Shown in pieces: positions 34,601-44,679 of a stretch of 64,000 nucleotides of DNA (position 1 is its first letter; each line of letters starts with the position of its first letter). The notes under the pieces are model-generated. The model was not told where the DNA came from. It worked only from the letters and a program-made list of their open reading frames with translations, and made no database searches. The translations under genes and the position numbers were made by a program. The stretch comes from Artemisia argyi (taxonomy: Eukaryota; Streptophyta; Magnoliopsida; Asterales; Asteraceae), in assembly GCA_030686995.1 (NCBI GenBank), contig CM060703.1, positions 119,518,861-119,582,860 of the forward strand. The letters are read 5' to 3'.

Positions 34601-34690
34601 CTAATGATTCTGAAAGACGTCAAGAGCTATGAATGTTAAAGTTTAAAGACAAAGATAATGACGTCGCGCAACCTTCAATGACCAACACTT
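31636..34690 (+). other. E3 3' non-coding region
   Basis: About 3 kb. It has two blocks shared with E6 in the same relative orientation (31930-32035, and 33400-33890) and a series of degenerate repeats with GTGCTTCAAAG / CGTGCTTC words (32075-32650). A 166-codon frame on the opposite strand (33894-33394) overlaps the second block; no domain recognised. Confidence 0.65.
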
Positions 34691-34700
34691 AGGGGGAGAT

Positions 34701-35035
34701 TGTTAGGATCATATTTTATTTATAAAAAGTGTCGGTCATTAATATTATGTAATAGGTTGCATTAGAATATCATTATGTTGAAGTTTATGTTTAGTATTCA
34801 TAATTTTATAAAGTCTAAGGGCTAGTTATGTAATAAGGTCAAAGATATGTGAAGCCCTAGACTACTAGTACGAATACTCTTGTAATACCTCATTTTGAGG
34901 TTGGTGCTCTTAGTAATAACATAGTTCTTCATTTCACACACTAGGAGTTCCCTCCTACTCTCTCTCTCTACTTACTTTCTCTCTCTAGATTTAGGCAAGA
35001 TTCATATGTGATTAAGGTTGTTCTACGGTCGTACA
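34701..35035 (+). repeat. E3 3' LTR (335 bp)
   Basis: Same length as the 5' LTR; differences are scattered, with a cluster around the AATATCAAGG stretch. Preceded directly by the polypurine tract AGGGGGAGAT. Confidence 0.92.
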
Positions 35036-35088
35036 CAAATTCAGTCATCAATGTAAAACAAACCAATGTTACTAGTTTACAACTCACA

Positions 35089-36290
35089 CTAGACATGCTT
35101 AAAAGTTTCACGGATGGATGAGTATGTGCCAACAACTCCTACCAGAGTAGCCAACAATACTATCCCCATATTCACTAAAAAATCAACACCAAAACTCCTA
35201 TACAATTTAAAGATATTCAAGTAACAAGCACAAGGGAGGACGAATGATACAATGACAATAACAGCTGCTCTGCTAAGAGATGTAACAGACTCAAATGATG
35301 GAAATACGATAGCTAATACCACCGTACTAACTAATAAACTTGTCTTATCATCGCACTAATTACGTTATTATCTTTGTGTTTAACAGGCAAGTAGTTTTCA
35401 ATCAAAGTAGCAATTTGCATTATGGTTAAAGCATATTTTGTAATTGGACCAGCCAAAATTGTGTATATTGCAACCTTTGCACTAGCTTTTTCTGTGAGTA
35501 GGTTGAGTGTCACTTGAGATTGCACATCCTCGCCATAAATAACGTAACCAAGTATGGCCATTATCACATATGTTGTTGTACATACCAAGAAGCTTATAAT
35601 TAGAACCTGCAATTAATCACACAACAGATGAAATCAGAATGCATGTATATTTGAAGCCCTAATAGAAAATTAACTTGTGAACTTACTATTGGGAACTGGC
35701 TTTTCTTTTTCATTGAAAGATAACTGGTAGGGAACATAGCATGAGCTCCGTAACAGAATGTGTATAAACTAACTGCTGTTGGTAGCCCCTTGAAATTAAC
35801 AAGATCCCCGTTCTTGTGAAATCCGTCCCCCGACAATCCAACACATAAAACACAAATGACCACTATCAGAGACGAGAGAACACCACCAAAGGAAAGATAT
35901 GACAGAACACTCAGATCATTTCGCCACAAAGTAGGCATAATGATGAGCCCTGCGATGATGAAAAAAGAGTGTCTTCCATCCATTTTTGTGTTCCCAATAT
36001 TGAAACCGAAATGTGGAGAAAGCTTATGTAAATTGTCACCTCCTAGTATTAGTAGACCAGTCGCAACCAGATAGAGCTCTAAATAGGTAAATACCAATGC
36101 TATAATTCTTCCCTTACGACCAAACGCGACCCCAGCTGTATCCGGATAGCTGGTGACTGAAGGGTGGTGTCCATGCAACGACGCATCAAAACACTAGTAA
36201 AGTAGGCTGCGAGAGCGATCAACATCAGGAGAGCCAAGCTTAGCCACCCACCTGATGAGAGTGCATATGGAATTTAGAGAATCCCAATAC
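35089..36290 (-). pseudogene. AVT1-like vacuolar amino-acid transporter pseudogene, last two exons
   Basis: Amino acid/auxin permease (AAAP) family, AVT1 subgroup: multi-pass proteins that exchange amino acids for protons, typically at the tonoplast. The exon 36290-35687 starts at the first membrane segment (IPYALSSGGW) and includes YLVATGLLILGGDNLH and the signature FCYGAHAMFPTSYLSMK. An 80 bp intron (35686-35607, GT...AG, phase 0) leads to the last exon, 35606-35089, with GEDVQSQVTLNL and CYLNIFKLYRSFG, ending VGTYSSIRETFKHV and TAG. Lesions: TAA at 36276-36274 where the family has serine, a one-base loss near 36170 and another near 35343. The upstream intron carries E4, and no upstream exon is recognisable beyond it. 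Single-base indels could be sequencing errors, but three lesions plus a missing 5' part argue for a true pseudogene. Confidence 0.88.
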
Positions 36291-36725
36291 CTGAAAATAA
36301 ATGTATTAGCAATGACCCGAGTGTTGAAATATTGCCTTCAATTGAACCTGTTTAGAGTAGCTGTGTTGCGACAGAAACAAAAGTGCAGAAGTTTAAACAT
36401 AGAATTAACAACTGATATATTTATTGAATTGTATTGAGATGGAATGATTGTTTACAGAAAATCTAATCCTATTTATACTACACGAATCGGTGCAACGAAG
36501 GGGCATACCGATTCACTAAACGTTATACCTATTTTCTAAACATTACAATTCTATAAAACGGTTATATGACCCAGCCCAATACAATGGGTCGGATTATTAT
36601 CTAAACTTACATAATACATAAATAAAACTACACTTAACTACCCTAATCTTTTCTTCTATAACATTAAAGGTCCAACATTCACCCCCTAATGTTATAAACT
36701 GCAATCGAGTCTTCTTTACTTTTCT

Positions 36726-37625
36726 TTACAGCAATGTTGGTTCAGTGTCAGTGTCATAGATGAGATGCGACTCTTCTTTCTTGTTGTATTTCCATTTTGT
36801 GCATTCGTTTGCAAAGTGTCCATGCTTGCCACATTCATAACATCTGAGCTTGCTTTTGTCTTTAGTTCCTTGACTCGCATTCGAATTATTCTTCCATTTC
36901 ATGCTTTCTTTGCCTTCTTTGTTGAAATCTTCACCTCGCCATTTACCATAAGTTTTGTTGTTCGAACTTGCCATGAGAAGCTTGTCTTGATCATTTGTCT
37001 CTAGTATGTTTTGACTCTTGATTCGTTCTTCATAGGCTGTTAACTTTCCAATGGCTTCTTCAAACGACATTTCGTCTAGGTCTTGATATTGTTCTATAGT
37101 TGCCACGATCGGTAAACACTTCTTTGGAATAGAGTTAAGTAGTTTCCTTACTAGCACCTTATCTTCCAAAGTTTCACCAAGTCCTCTAAACATGGCCTTT
37201 ATACTACTTAACTTTCCTCCATAGTTACTTACTTTTTCGTTTGGTTTTATCCTTAGCGTCTCTAGTTTACTTCTCAAGGTTTGTAGTCATGCCTTTTGAA
37301 CAAGATCGGCTCCCAAATGCTTGACTTTGATTGAGTCCTGTACTTCCTTTGCAGTCGAGTGTTGTGGAACTTGCATTAAAACAACTTGTGGCAGTGATTG
37401 GAAGATTATTGCCTTTGATGTGTTTTCTTTCTTCTCATTTTTTGCTATTCCGTCTTTTGCAACTATCGTTTCCCATATGCCATATGCCTTCAATATTGTC
37501 TCCATCATCAATGACCATGTCGTGTAGTTTGTTTCGGTAAATTTTGGACATTGTAGTGAAACATTTCCTAGTTCTCGAACTGATGTATTGTTCGATTTGT
37601 TATCATTCTTGTCTCCTTCTACCAC
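36726..37625 (-). pseudogene. E4 copia Gag with one nonsense codon
   Basis: One frame of about 300 codons from ATG at 37625. The N-terminal part (CPKFTETNYTTWSLMMETIL) is the DUF4219-type start of copia Gag, followed by the UBN2 Gag core (LETLRIKPNEKVSNYGGKL, EYQDLDEM-like region) and a zinc knuckle CYECGKHGHFANEC with spacing C-x2-C-x4-H-x4-C near the end. A TGA at 37289-37287 interrupts it in frame, in a context where CGA would give arginine (a simple C to T change). The protein ends at the knuckle-plus-tail; there was no fused pol. Gag packages RNA into particles; an intact relative could supply Gag only. Confidence 0.88.
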
Positions 37626-37819
37626 GCTTGCTTGCTTGCTTATAATCAGAACCGAGATGTTTTCTGGTTTTCTTGCTCTTGTGTTTGATCAAAATATCAA
37701 GAACTCTTACTTGCTAATATTTAAACCAATGATTCTTCTTTCTTGCTGGTTTGAATCAAGGGTTCTACTTACTATTTGAACCTAAGAAAAGGCTCAAAAC
37801 TTACTATTCGAATCTTAAG

Positions 37820-37980
37820 GCTCGGAACTTGCTATGAACCTAAGGATTCGGTTTAACTTGCTATTAACCACAAAGGGTTCTGTTTAACTTGCTATGAACC
37901 ACAAAGGGCTCGGTTTAACTTGCTATGAACCACAAAGGGTTCGGTTTAACTTGCTATGAACCACAAGGGTTCGGGTTAAC
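37820..37980. repeat. Tandem repeats in E4 leader
   Basis: About five imperfect copies of a roughly 35 bp unit containing TTAACTTGCTATGAACCACA and GGTTCGG, in the untranslated leader of E4. Confidence 0.8.
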
Positions 37981-38375
37981 TTTCTATTTGGTGAAACAAA
38001 TTTTTGAAGAATTTGCTTGTCTTGCTATGAATTTAAAGGAAATCAGTCTTTTCTATTCTAATCAATCGGGGTTTTTCGCTAATGGGAATTTCTATCTTAC
38101 TAACAAAACTTTTCCTAATTCATATGGAGTATTAGAAAGCAAAAAAAAAGTTGAAAGAATTAAAAGAAAAACCGGTCGATTAGGGAAAATAGGATACATA
38201 TGTTCCTTTCACAGATTTGAGATGCTTTTCCTGATTCGTGATTCCAAAATCCTTCCTTCTGATCAATTTTTGTGTTGTTCCTTTTGGTTCGGTAAATAGA
38301 TTTCCAGACAGAAATAGTTTTTCTTCTATCTTGCTTTGATTGATTTCTAGAATCGTTCTTCTCTGGATCGATTAG

Positions 38376-38393
38376 CCTTGGGCTCTAATGCCA
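38376..38393 (-). promoter_or_regulatory. E4 primer-binding site, initiator tRNA-Met type
   Basis: Minus strand TGGCATTAGAGCCCAAGG, two bases from the LTR end. Differs by two transitions from the standard TGGTATCAGAGCC. Confidence 0.75.
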
Positions 38394-38566
38394 ATTGTTG
38401 CAATCTTGCCTTCATTTGAACTTTGTTCTTCGTGGTGTGTTTAGAGTAGTTGTGTTGCGACAAAAAGAAAAGTGCAGAAGTTTAAACACATAATTAACAA
38501 GTGATATATTTACTGAATTGTATTGATATGGAATGATTGTTTACAGAAAATCTAATCCAATATATA

Positions 38567-39595
38567 TTTTTCTGTTGCAAAGTTTCTGTCCCAAACTCTC
38601 TTGTTCAATTCATCAATTTTTGTTAATCTTGTGTTTGATAATATACTATCCTGGAAGTGCAAGACCTGTACAATACCGAGATTAATTATTTGAAATTAAT
38701 CACAAGTTATCAATGTTGATACAAGTGAATGTAAGATGCATGTATATATGCATAGGTATATGCGTGTAAATAGTCATCACGGAAAAATAATCAAGGGATA
38801 CCAATTAACTCAATCTCGTATAATATATCCTAGTATATTTCGGCATATACACATCCCTCAATCCTATACTACCACATGTTTGAGACTCTATATTTTGAAT
38901 GAAAATAAACAGACCTAAAACCTTTAGCAATCTAATAAGTATATTAGTTAGGGATGTTTTTTTATTTAGGTTTATGGTTAAGGGATGATATAAAAATCTC
39001 ACAAAATCTTTTAGGTAACAGGGATGATACCCAGTAAACTTTGGAAAAATTAGTCATTTACAAAATGTGTTTACAAAACTTTTGCACACCACTGCCACAA
39101 ACCTAACAAAAACAAAATGAAAAAAAAAATCAAAAGCAAACCAAAGTCTTCTTAAGACAAACTAGATAGCTACATTAAATCAATACTACATGTAAGATAA
39201 ACTGAACCGAGGAAAGCGAAACAAGTCACAGGGCCGGTGATTGGCATGTGCGGCAAGTCACAGAGCCACCGATTTTAGAGGGCCTCAAACTAATGCAAGT
39301 CCATTATATACATGTAGGATGTAGACGTGTTTTTTTACTTCTCAACCCAATAAAAGCCCATATTTAATTACTTAGGTAGGTTAATTTTGTTAAAGGTAGG
39401 GTGACAACATGTTAAAAAAACGTGAACACAAGGGGACAATCAATAGGTTACAATTAATTCAGTCAATTCTTAGTAATTAATTCGGACATATTGGTCTCTC
39501 TATTTTCCTATATAACATTTTAGAATAATGTGTGAATGTTATTTGATGTTAATTTTGATGCTTCTAATACATAGTAATTACTCTAACTTGATAAT
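38567..39595. other. Unassigned DNA
   Basis: No gene or complete element recognised. A GGGCCGG...GAGGGCCTC stretch near 39231-39290 resembles the ends of some plant hAT-type transposons, but I find no partner end or target duplication. Confidence 0.5.
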
Positions 39596-40085
39596 TGTTA
39601 GTGCAAAAAGTGTGGATAGTATAGAATTGGGTTTAGTTAGGTGCGGACCGTCCTTGGTGGGCCGTCCATTGTGGGCTTATGCACTAATTCAAGTAGAGGA
39701 TGAAGTATCCTACACAAATGACAGTAAACTGTTAGCCTTATCTTGGGGACGGACCCCACTATTAAGCTCCGGCGTGAGAGTAAGTACTCATGTTGTCAGA
39801 GGAATGTAAGAGTATTGGGATGAGTGAGAAACTCATACCTCCAAAATGTGAATTAGGGTTTCCTTTCATAGGTAGTCTAAATATTAGGGTTTCCTAATAT
39901 TCCGCATATAGCTGTAGTGGCCGAGGTGGGACCCTTGTCGGGCAAGAGTCCGCAGCTTAATCGATATTTTTCGGTGCGGATGGACCGTCCAGTCCGCGGG
40001 CGTACTTCGGGAGTGCCGCTTATATGTGTCCTGGTTTGGTCCGGACTGTGCCATGCTCGTGACATGGGCTTTCAGCCTTGTTAGG
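39596..40085 (-). mobile_element. Old LTR fragment, interrupted by E5
   Basis: On the minus strand it ends GCACTAACA at 39596 and has CACGCCGGAGC and AAGGCTAAC words also seen in the solo LTR at 13201-13610. The other end is cut by E5 at 40086. Lineage uncertain. Confidence 0.4.
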
Positions 40086-42423
40086 TGATTCGTGAGAAAA
40101 TCAAGTTATATATAGTATAGTATAAATCAAGAGATCCGCAAAGAAATACGGATAACCTGAGGTCGTAGTCCGTGTGAAGGATGAATGGAATTTCGAATTC
40201 CCGATTCGTGAAACGTGTCGTGAAAGTGGTAAAAAGTGATTTGATGAGATTATACTAATGAATTAGTAAATGAAGCACAAATAATCACTTAAGCACGTAT
40301 TTCAAATAAGGCAACTAGAAACGTATCGTAAAATCGAAAACGTAAGCTTAAACGTAAAATAAACGCTAACGTACGAAATAAAACGCGACTTTTAAGCTAC
40401 ACTACTCCTATGGAGTTGAAAATAATTTTAAAAAGTTAAAAATGATAAAAGAAAATTTTAAGGAAAAGAAAAATACATTTTTTTTTTGACTTTTTGTTTT
40501 TTTTTATATGAATTAAAAACTAATTAACTAATTAAAAATTAAAAGAAAATGCAAATACGGTGAGAAAAATGAAAAATAAATTTTGAAAATTATAAAATAA
40601 CTAAAAAGTACTTTTAAAACTAAAAACTAATTTTTTTTGGCTTTTTGTGTAATTTTTGGGGATTAAAAACTATTAAATCTAATTAAAAATTCAAATTAAA
40701 TGTAAAATAAATGGGAAAAATGCAAAATAAATTAAAAACTATTAAAAGCACAGTTGACCAATTTTGACCAAATCTTAACCAGGTGTATTTTAGACTCAAA
40801 TTAACTTAATTGAACAGAAGTTAGTCCAAAATGAACACAGAAACACAGGTTATGGTCCCAACAGGAGAAATAAGCATAAGATATAAAGGCAAATAAGCAA
40901 ACATATGAAGCAAATAAGCAAAAGCCAATGACAATAGCAACTAAAAACTTAAGGTGACAATGATGAACAATTAAACTCAGATTTGAACCACTAATGAAAA
41001 CTTGCAGCCCTACTCTATAAAGCAGGTACTTAAGCAAACCACTTACTAAAATAAGCCAATAAACTTACTCTAATAATCTGTTGAGTACAAAATTATGGGG
41101 GCAAAATGCTCACTATCCACCTGAGATCTCAAAGGAATCAATAAATCAGATACTAGAACCAATTTAAAGACCTAAAAGTACCCTAGGAAATTGCTTAATA
41201 ACTGATGAGCAGGGGAGAATAGTGTCAAACAGACAAGTTCCAATGGCTTTTCAAATAAGCAGATAAGTTCAAATACTGAAAATACTTCTCAATTCTGTTT
41301 CTCAAGCTGCAAGGCTTTTCAAATCCACTTTTCAAAATGATTTCCAAATAGTATTAATCTCTAAAACTGATCTCAAAGTCTAGTCCAAAAAACTGTATGC
41401 AACTTTTTGACTTTTTGCTTTTTATGAAAACTTTGACTAATCTGAGTTTGCTTCTGTCTTAATTGATCACCTAAGATGTAATAAGCTAATGTGCAACTAA
41501 ATTAAGCTTTATAACACTAAAATGCAACTATAATTGAGCTTGTGTAACTAAATTCCTAAATGGCTAACTATTATAATGAAATGAGACACTAGTTTGACTT
41601 TATTATTGAAATGACCAATAAACTAATGTTGTATGCAGTCTAAATGATCCCTAAGGGACTTAACTATATCCACCAAAACCTCTTAAACACCCCAGATATC
41701 AGTAAACAACAAAATGCCAAACACCCCTTAATATGTGACTGTCTCAAAGAAAATTACCACAGTACCAACAAATGCTTATCCAATCCAAACCTATGTCACC
41801 AATATGATCTAACAATTCCCAAATTACTAAGAAAATCATATCTCAGATCCAAAAACTACTAGCAACATAGATCTACAGAATAGAACAATGAACCAGTGCA
41901 CAATTCAGTTCAAACTATTATGAAATATGATGAAACAAAACTACTAGAAAGCTAATTAAGATGCAACTATTATTAATAAAACAGGAATAAGTAGAACTAA
42001 GCAGATCTACACTACTGATGCAATTTTAGAAAAATAAAAATTGGAAAACTTACAAAGTAAATTCCCCTTCAGCTTAAACAGAAGGGGTTCACTAAGCTTG
42101 CCTGTCTTTTGACAGGCCAAGTGGCTCCTTCTTGGCTGCCTTTTACTCCCACCAATAAGCACAGCTTATTATAATAAGCTTTCACAGTTTGACCAACTTT
42201 GACTTTATGATTTTGAGATTTAAATGACACAATAAGTTCACAACAACTATTAATTAGTTGATATGAATTTATCAGAACAAAACTAATTTTAAACTTAGAT
42301 AAGAAATTTAGACAATATTATTATTTTTTTTCTGATTTTATTATTTTTTTTGGATTTTTGCTTTTAGATAAAACAGTAATGTAAGATAGGAATTTAAGCT
42401 ATCAATTAAAGCTACTAATGAGT
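40086..42423 (-). mobile_element. E5: Athila-like 3' LTR, outer part
   Basis: Starts TGATTCGTGAG, matching the TGATT start of the E1, E2 and E7 LTRs. It has the same internal layout: GC-containing start with ACGTAAACGT words, AT-rich tract (about 40400-40760), then AATAAGC-rich sequence. It breaks off at the E6 insertion and resumes at 61069. Joined length about 3.57 kb. The five bases before it are TTAGG; the far end of E5 is outside the window. Confidence 0.8.
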
Positions 42424-42808
42424 TGTAGGATCGTAATATATGTTGATTATGTGGATTGGGAGGTCTTCAATTGTGGAAGAATATGAGTGTCATTGTTAAA
42501 GTTAGAGAGAGAGAGTTGAGAGAGTGTGGGAAGTTCTAGTGAGAGAAAACACCTTTGAGGTGTGTATATTAATGAGATCAACCAACCTTTCCAAATGAGG
42601 TGGAAAGGCTATATATATAATTGCAAGTATACGTCTTCCTGCGGGCTGTGGATCAGGTATACAGTGGGTAAAGACCCGTCCTTCTTCCACGATGTTACCT
42701 AAACTAAACTAATATCCAACTAACTAATAAACTAACTACGAGCTATCATAATGCTATTACATCATTTAGGTGACCGAGTCTTTTATAGGAATATGCGTAT
42801 TCCAAACA
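42424..42808 (-). repeat. E6 3' LTR (385 bp)
   Basis: TGTAGGATCG to TTCCAAACA; contains a GAGAGAGAG run, and TATATATA at about 42611. Confidence 0.92.
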
Positions 42809-42818
42809 ATCTCCCCCT

Positions 42819-44679
42819 AAGCGAGGTCACCTTGGAAATTAAGCTCTTTGATCTTCAAGCATTCTTTTCTTTATAGCTCGTAGGTTCTGATTCTTCACTT
42901 TATAGCACACTTTGCACATCCAACAATGAACTTGTGATTTGAGTTCCTTTGTGATGTGTGGTATTTGAGCTTCCTTTGAGATCATCAGCCACAGTAAATC
43001 TCCAAGCTCATCCTTAGTAGTATCGCCTTCATGTGATGTAGTGACATAAGGACCATCATGCTCACACCCTTCTGGATCTAGAGACATTACATTAGAGTTG
43101 TGGATCAGGAGACTTTTCATCAGAGTTGCGGAAATGTTGTTGGTAGTCTCTCAACATTTGTTGTAGTATGTCTCTCATCATCATTGATAGTGATGAGGAT
43201 GTGTGAGCATGAGGTATGGATTGACCCGATTCAGCAGGAAATAGGAGCCATCAACACCATCTTTATATGTATCCCTAAAATAAAATAGTTAGCAACAAAG
43301 ATAGAGAACGAATATGGCTTTGTCATTCGTTCTACGAGGACAGACTACCCTCCGGTTTTGTAAAAACCGACCTGTGATCAGGTAGAGTCTCCTTTAAAGA
43401 AGACTCTCCTTGACAGGAATTTCCAGCTTGTAGTAATGAATTTTCCAAAGAATCCACTTCGGAATCTTCATACTTAGCATGTTCTCATACCGGAACGTCT
43501 CAAAGCAGACAGCACGATAGAGTGAATCGGTGAATAGATATTCACGGATTGATGAGAAATTGATTTATAGAAATCACTCGCGTGTCATATAATAATCATT
43601 TTTGAGACACGACGAGAGTTTTAAGCTTTGAATCAAGTTTCCATCAAAAATAATTTTGTTTGAAAGATTATACACAATCAATGTACTCAAAAAATTAGTT
43701 TGTGAGCACATTGAAAGGTTTTTGCAAAAGTATTCGTCAATCCATTTCCTGGAACAAGTTTGATTCATTATTGAATCACACCATTGTTGCTTTCCAGTTG
43801 TCACATGATCATTGATCCAAGATGGATCTCACATGTCACCTACCAAGAGCTTGAGAGATGTTCGCTCTAGAAGGATTTCCATCTTCATTGTGAATATTTT
43901 CATATCACTCGGATGTTCTGGCAATACCACAAGGATAATGCGCAGGACTCTAGATATTTTATCTTATTTTCCACATTGTGTGAGACAATAAGCATATTTG
44001 GAATGTGTCCTATTGAGATTTATGGATGATCTCATTGCTCTCGACTCAATAGTGCGTTTTGATCCGCTCCTGGAGACTGGGGAGGCGTCTCCTGTTTAGG
44101 TATCAACATGGCTCGCAATGAGCGGTCGATACATTGCATAGGGTTCCTCGTGAGAATGAAACAAGCTCTTTTAAGAGAACTTGAGTGGTTGGGAAGTTTA
44201 ATGCAGTGCATCACTGGGTCCATGACGTCTTGTCTTCAATACTAGTGTTACCTTAGTAACCACTAGTAAATTATGAATTGAACCCGGTTTCTGCCCTAAG
44301 GTTGAATATTTGGAGGGCTTTTTCTTTTCACCCTTTCTCATTACATTTCTTTTTCATTCTTCAACCCCTTCAGTGCTTACCGAGACTTCACCACTAGAAC
44401 CTTGTTGGGTTTGTTCCAGTCCTAGCTCTATCTCAGTCCGCACTCTTCCCTTTCTCACTTTACTCCTTTTTTTCAATCATTCCTAAGGACTTCTAATCTA
44501 ACTAGGGGATTATCCCTTGGAAGATCCTTCCTGTTCTGGTGGATCATGGGAACTTATACCTAACCTTAACCAACCTTATAACTCCATGCATAAAGATAAA
44601 TGGTCGGTCTTTGGTATAACTTCCACAAACGCCTTTTGCTCCCCTTCAATATGTGCATCGATATTCGAAAGAGTTTTGC
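42819..44679 (-). other. E6 internal region, 3' part, non-coding
   Basis: Mostly unassigned. 44090-44520 is homologous, inverted, to E3 33400-33890. No coding region recognised on either strand. Confidence 0.65.

Larger units (their letters stand above)
29240..35035 (+). mobile_element. E3: defective Ty1/copia element
   Basis: 5796 bp, plus strand, flanked by the perfect 5 bp duplication CAAAT (29235-29239 and 35036-35040). LTRs of 335 bp each (29240-29574 and 34701-35035), TGTTAGGATC to CTACA, with about 16 differences by eye, so older than E1, E2 and E7. Polypurine tract AGGGGGAGAT at 34691-34700. The internal region has part of gag only (30065-31635), no RT or integrase, about 3 kb of non-coding DNA, and a leader that seems to have been replaced by an inverted copy of a related element's 5' end. 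It lies 53 bp beyond the stop codon of the transporter pseudogene at 35089. Confidence 0.92.
36322..38566 (-). mobile_element. E4: gag-only copia element in the transporter intron
   Basis: Minus strand. 3' LTR 36322-36677 (356 bp); polypurine tract just beyond it (AGGGGGTGAA on the minus strand); gag at 37625-36726; leader 38375-37626 with tandem repeats; primer site at 38376-38393; 5' LTR 38396 to about 38566, truncated, matching only the first 160 bases of the other LTR. Pol is absent: the gag stop is about 40 bp from the polypurine tract. Inserted 31 bp upstream of a splice acceptor. The truncation probably goes with the loss of upstream transporter exons. LTR copies are clearly diverged, so this is an old insertion. 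Confidence 0.82.

Noticed and set aside
38570..38700. Possible upstream exon of the transporter on the minus strand
   Set aside because: There is a plausible acceptor (TGTACAG) and an open stretch, but the translation does not resemble the AVT1 N-terminal part.
39231..39290. hAT-like transposon end
   Set aside because: Only a resemblance of one GGGCCGG...GGGCCTC stretch; no second end, no 8 bp duplication, no transposase remnant.
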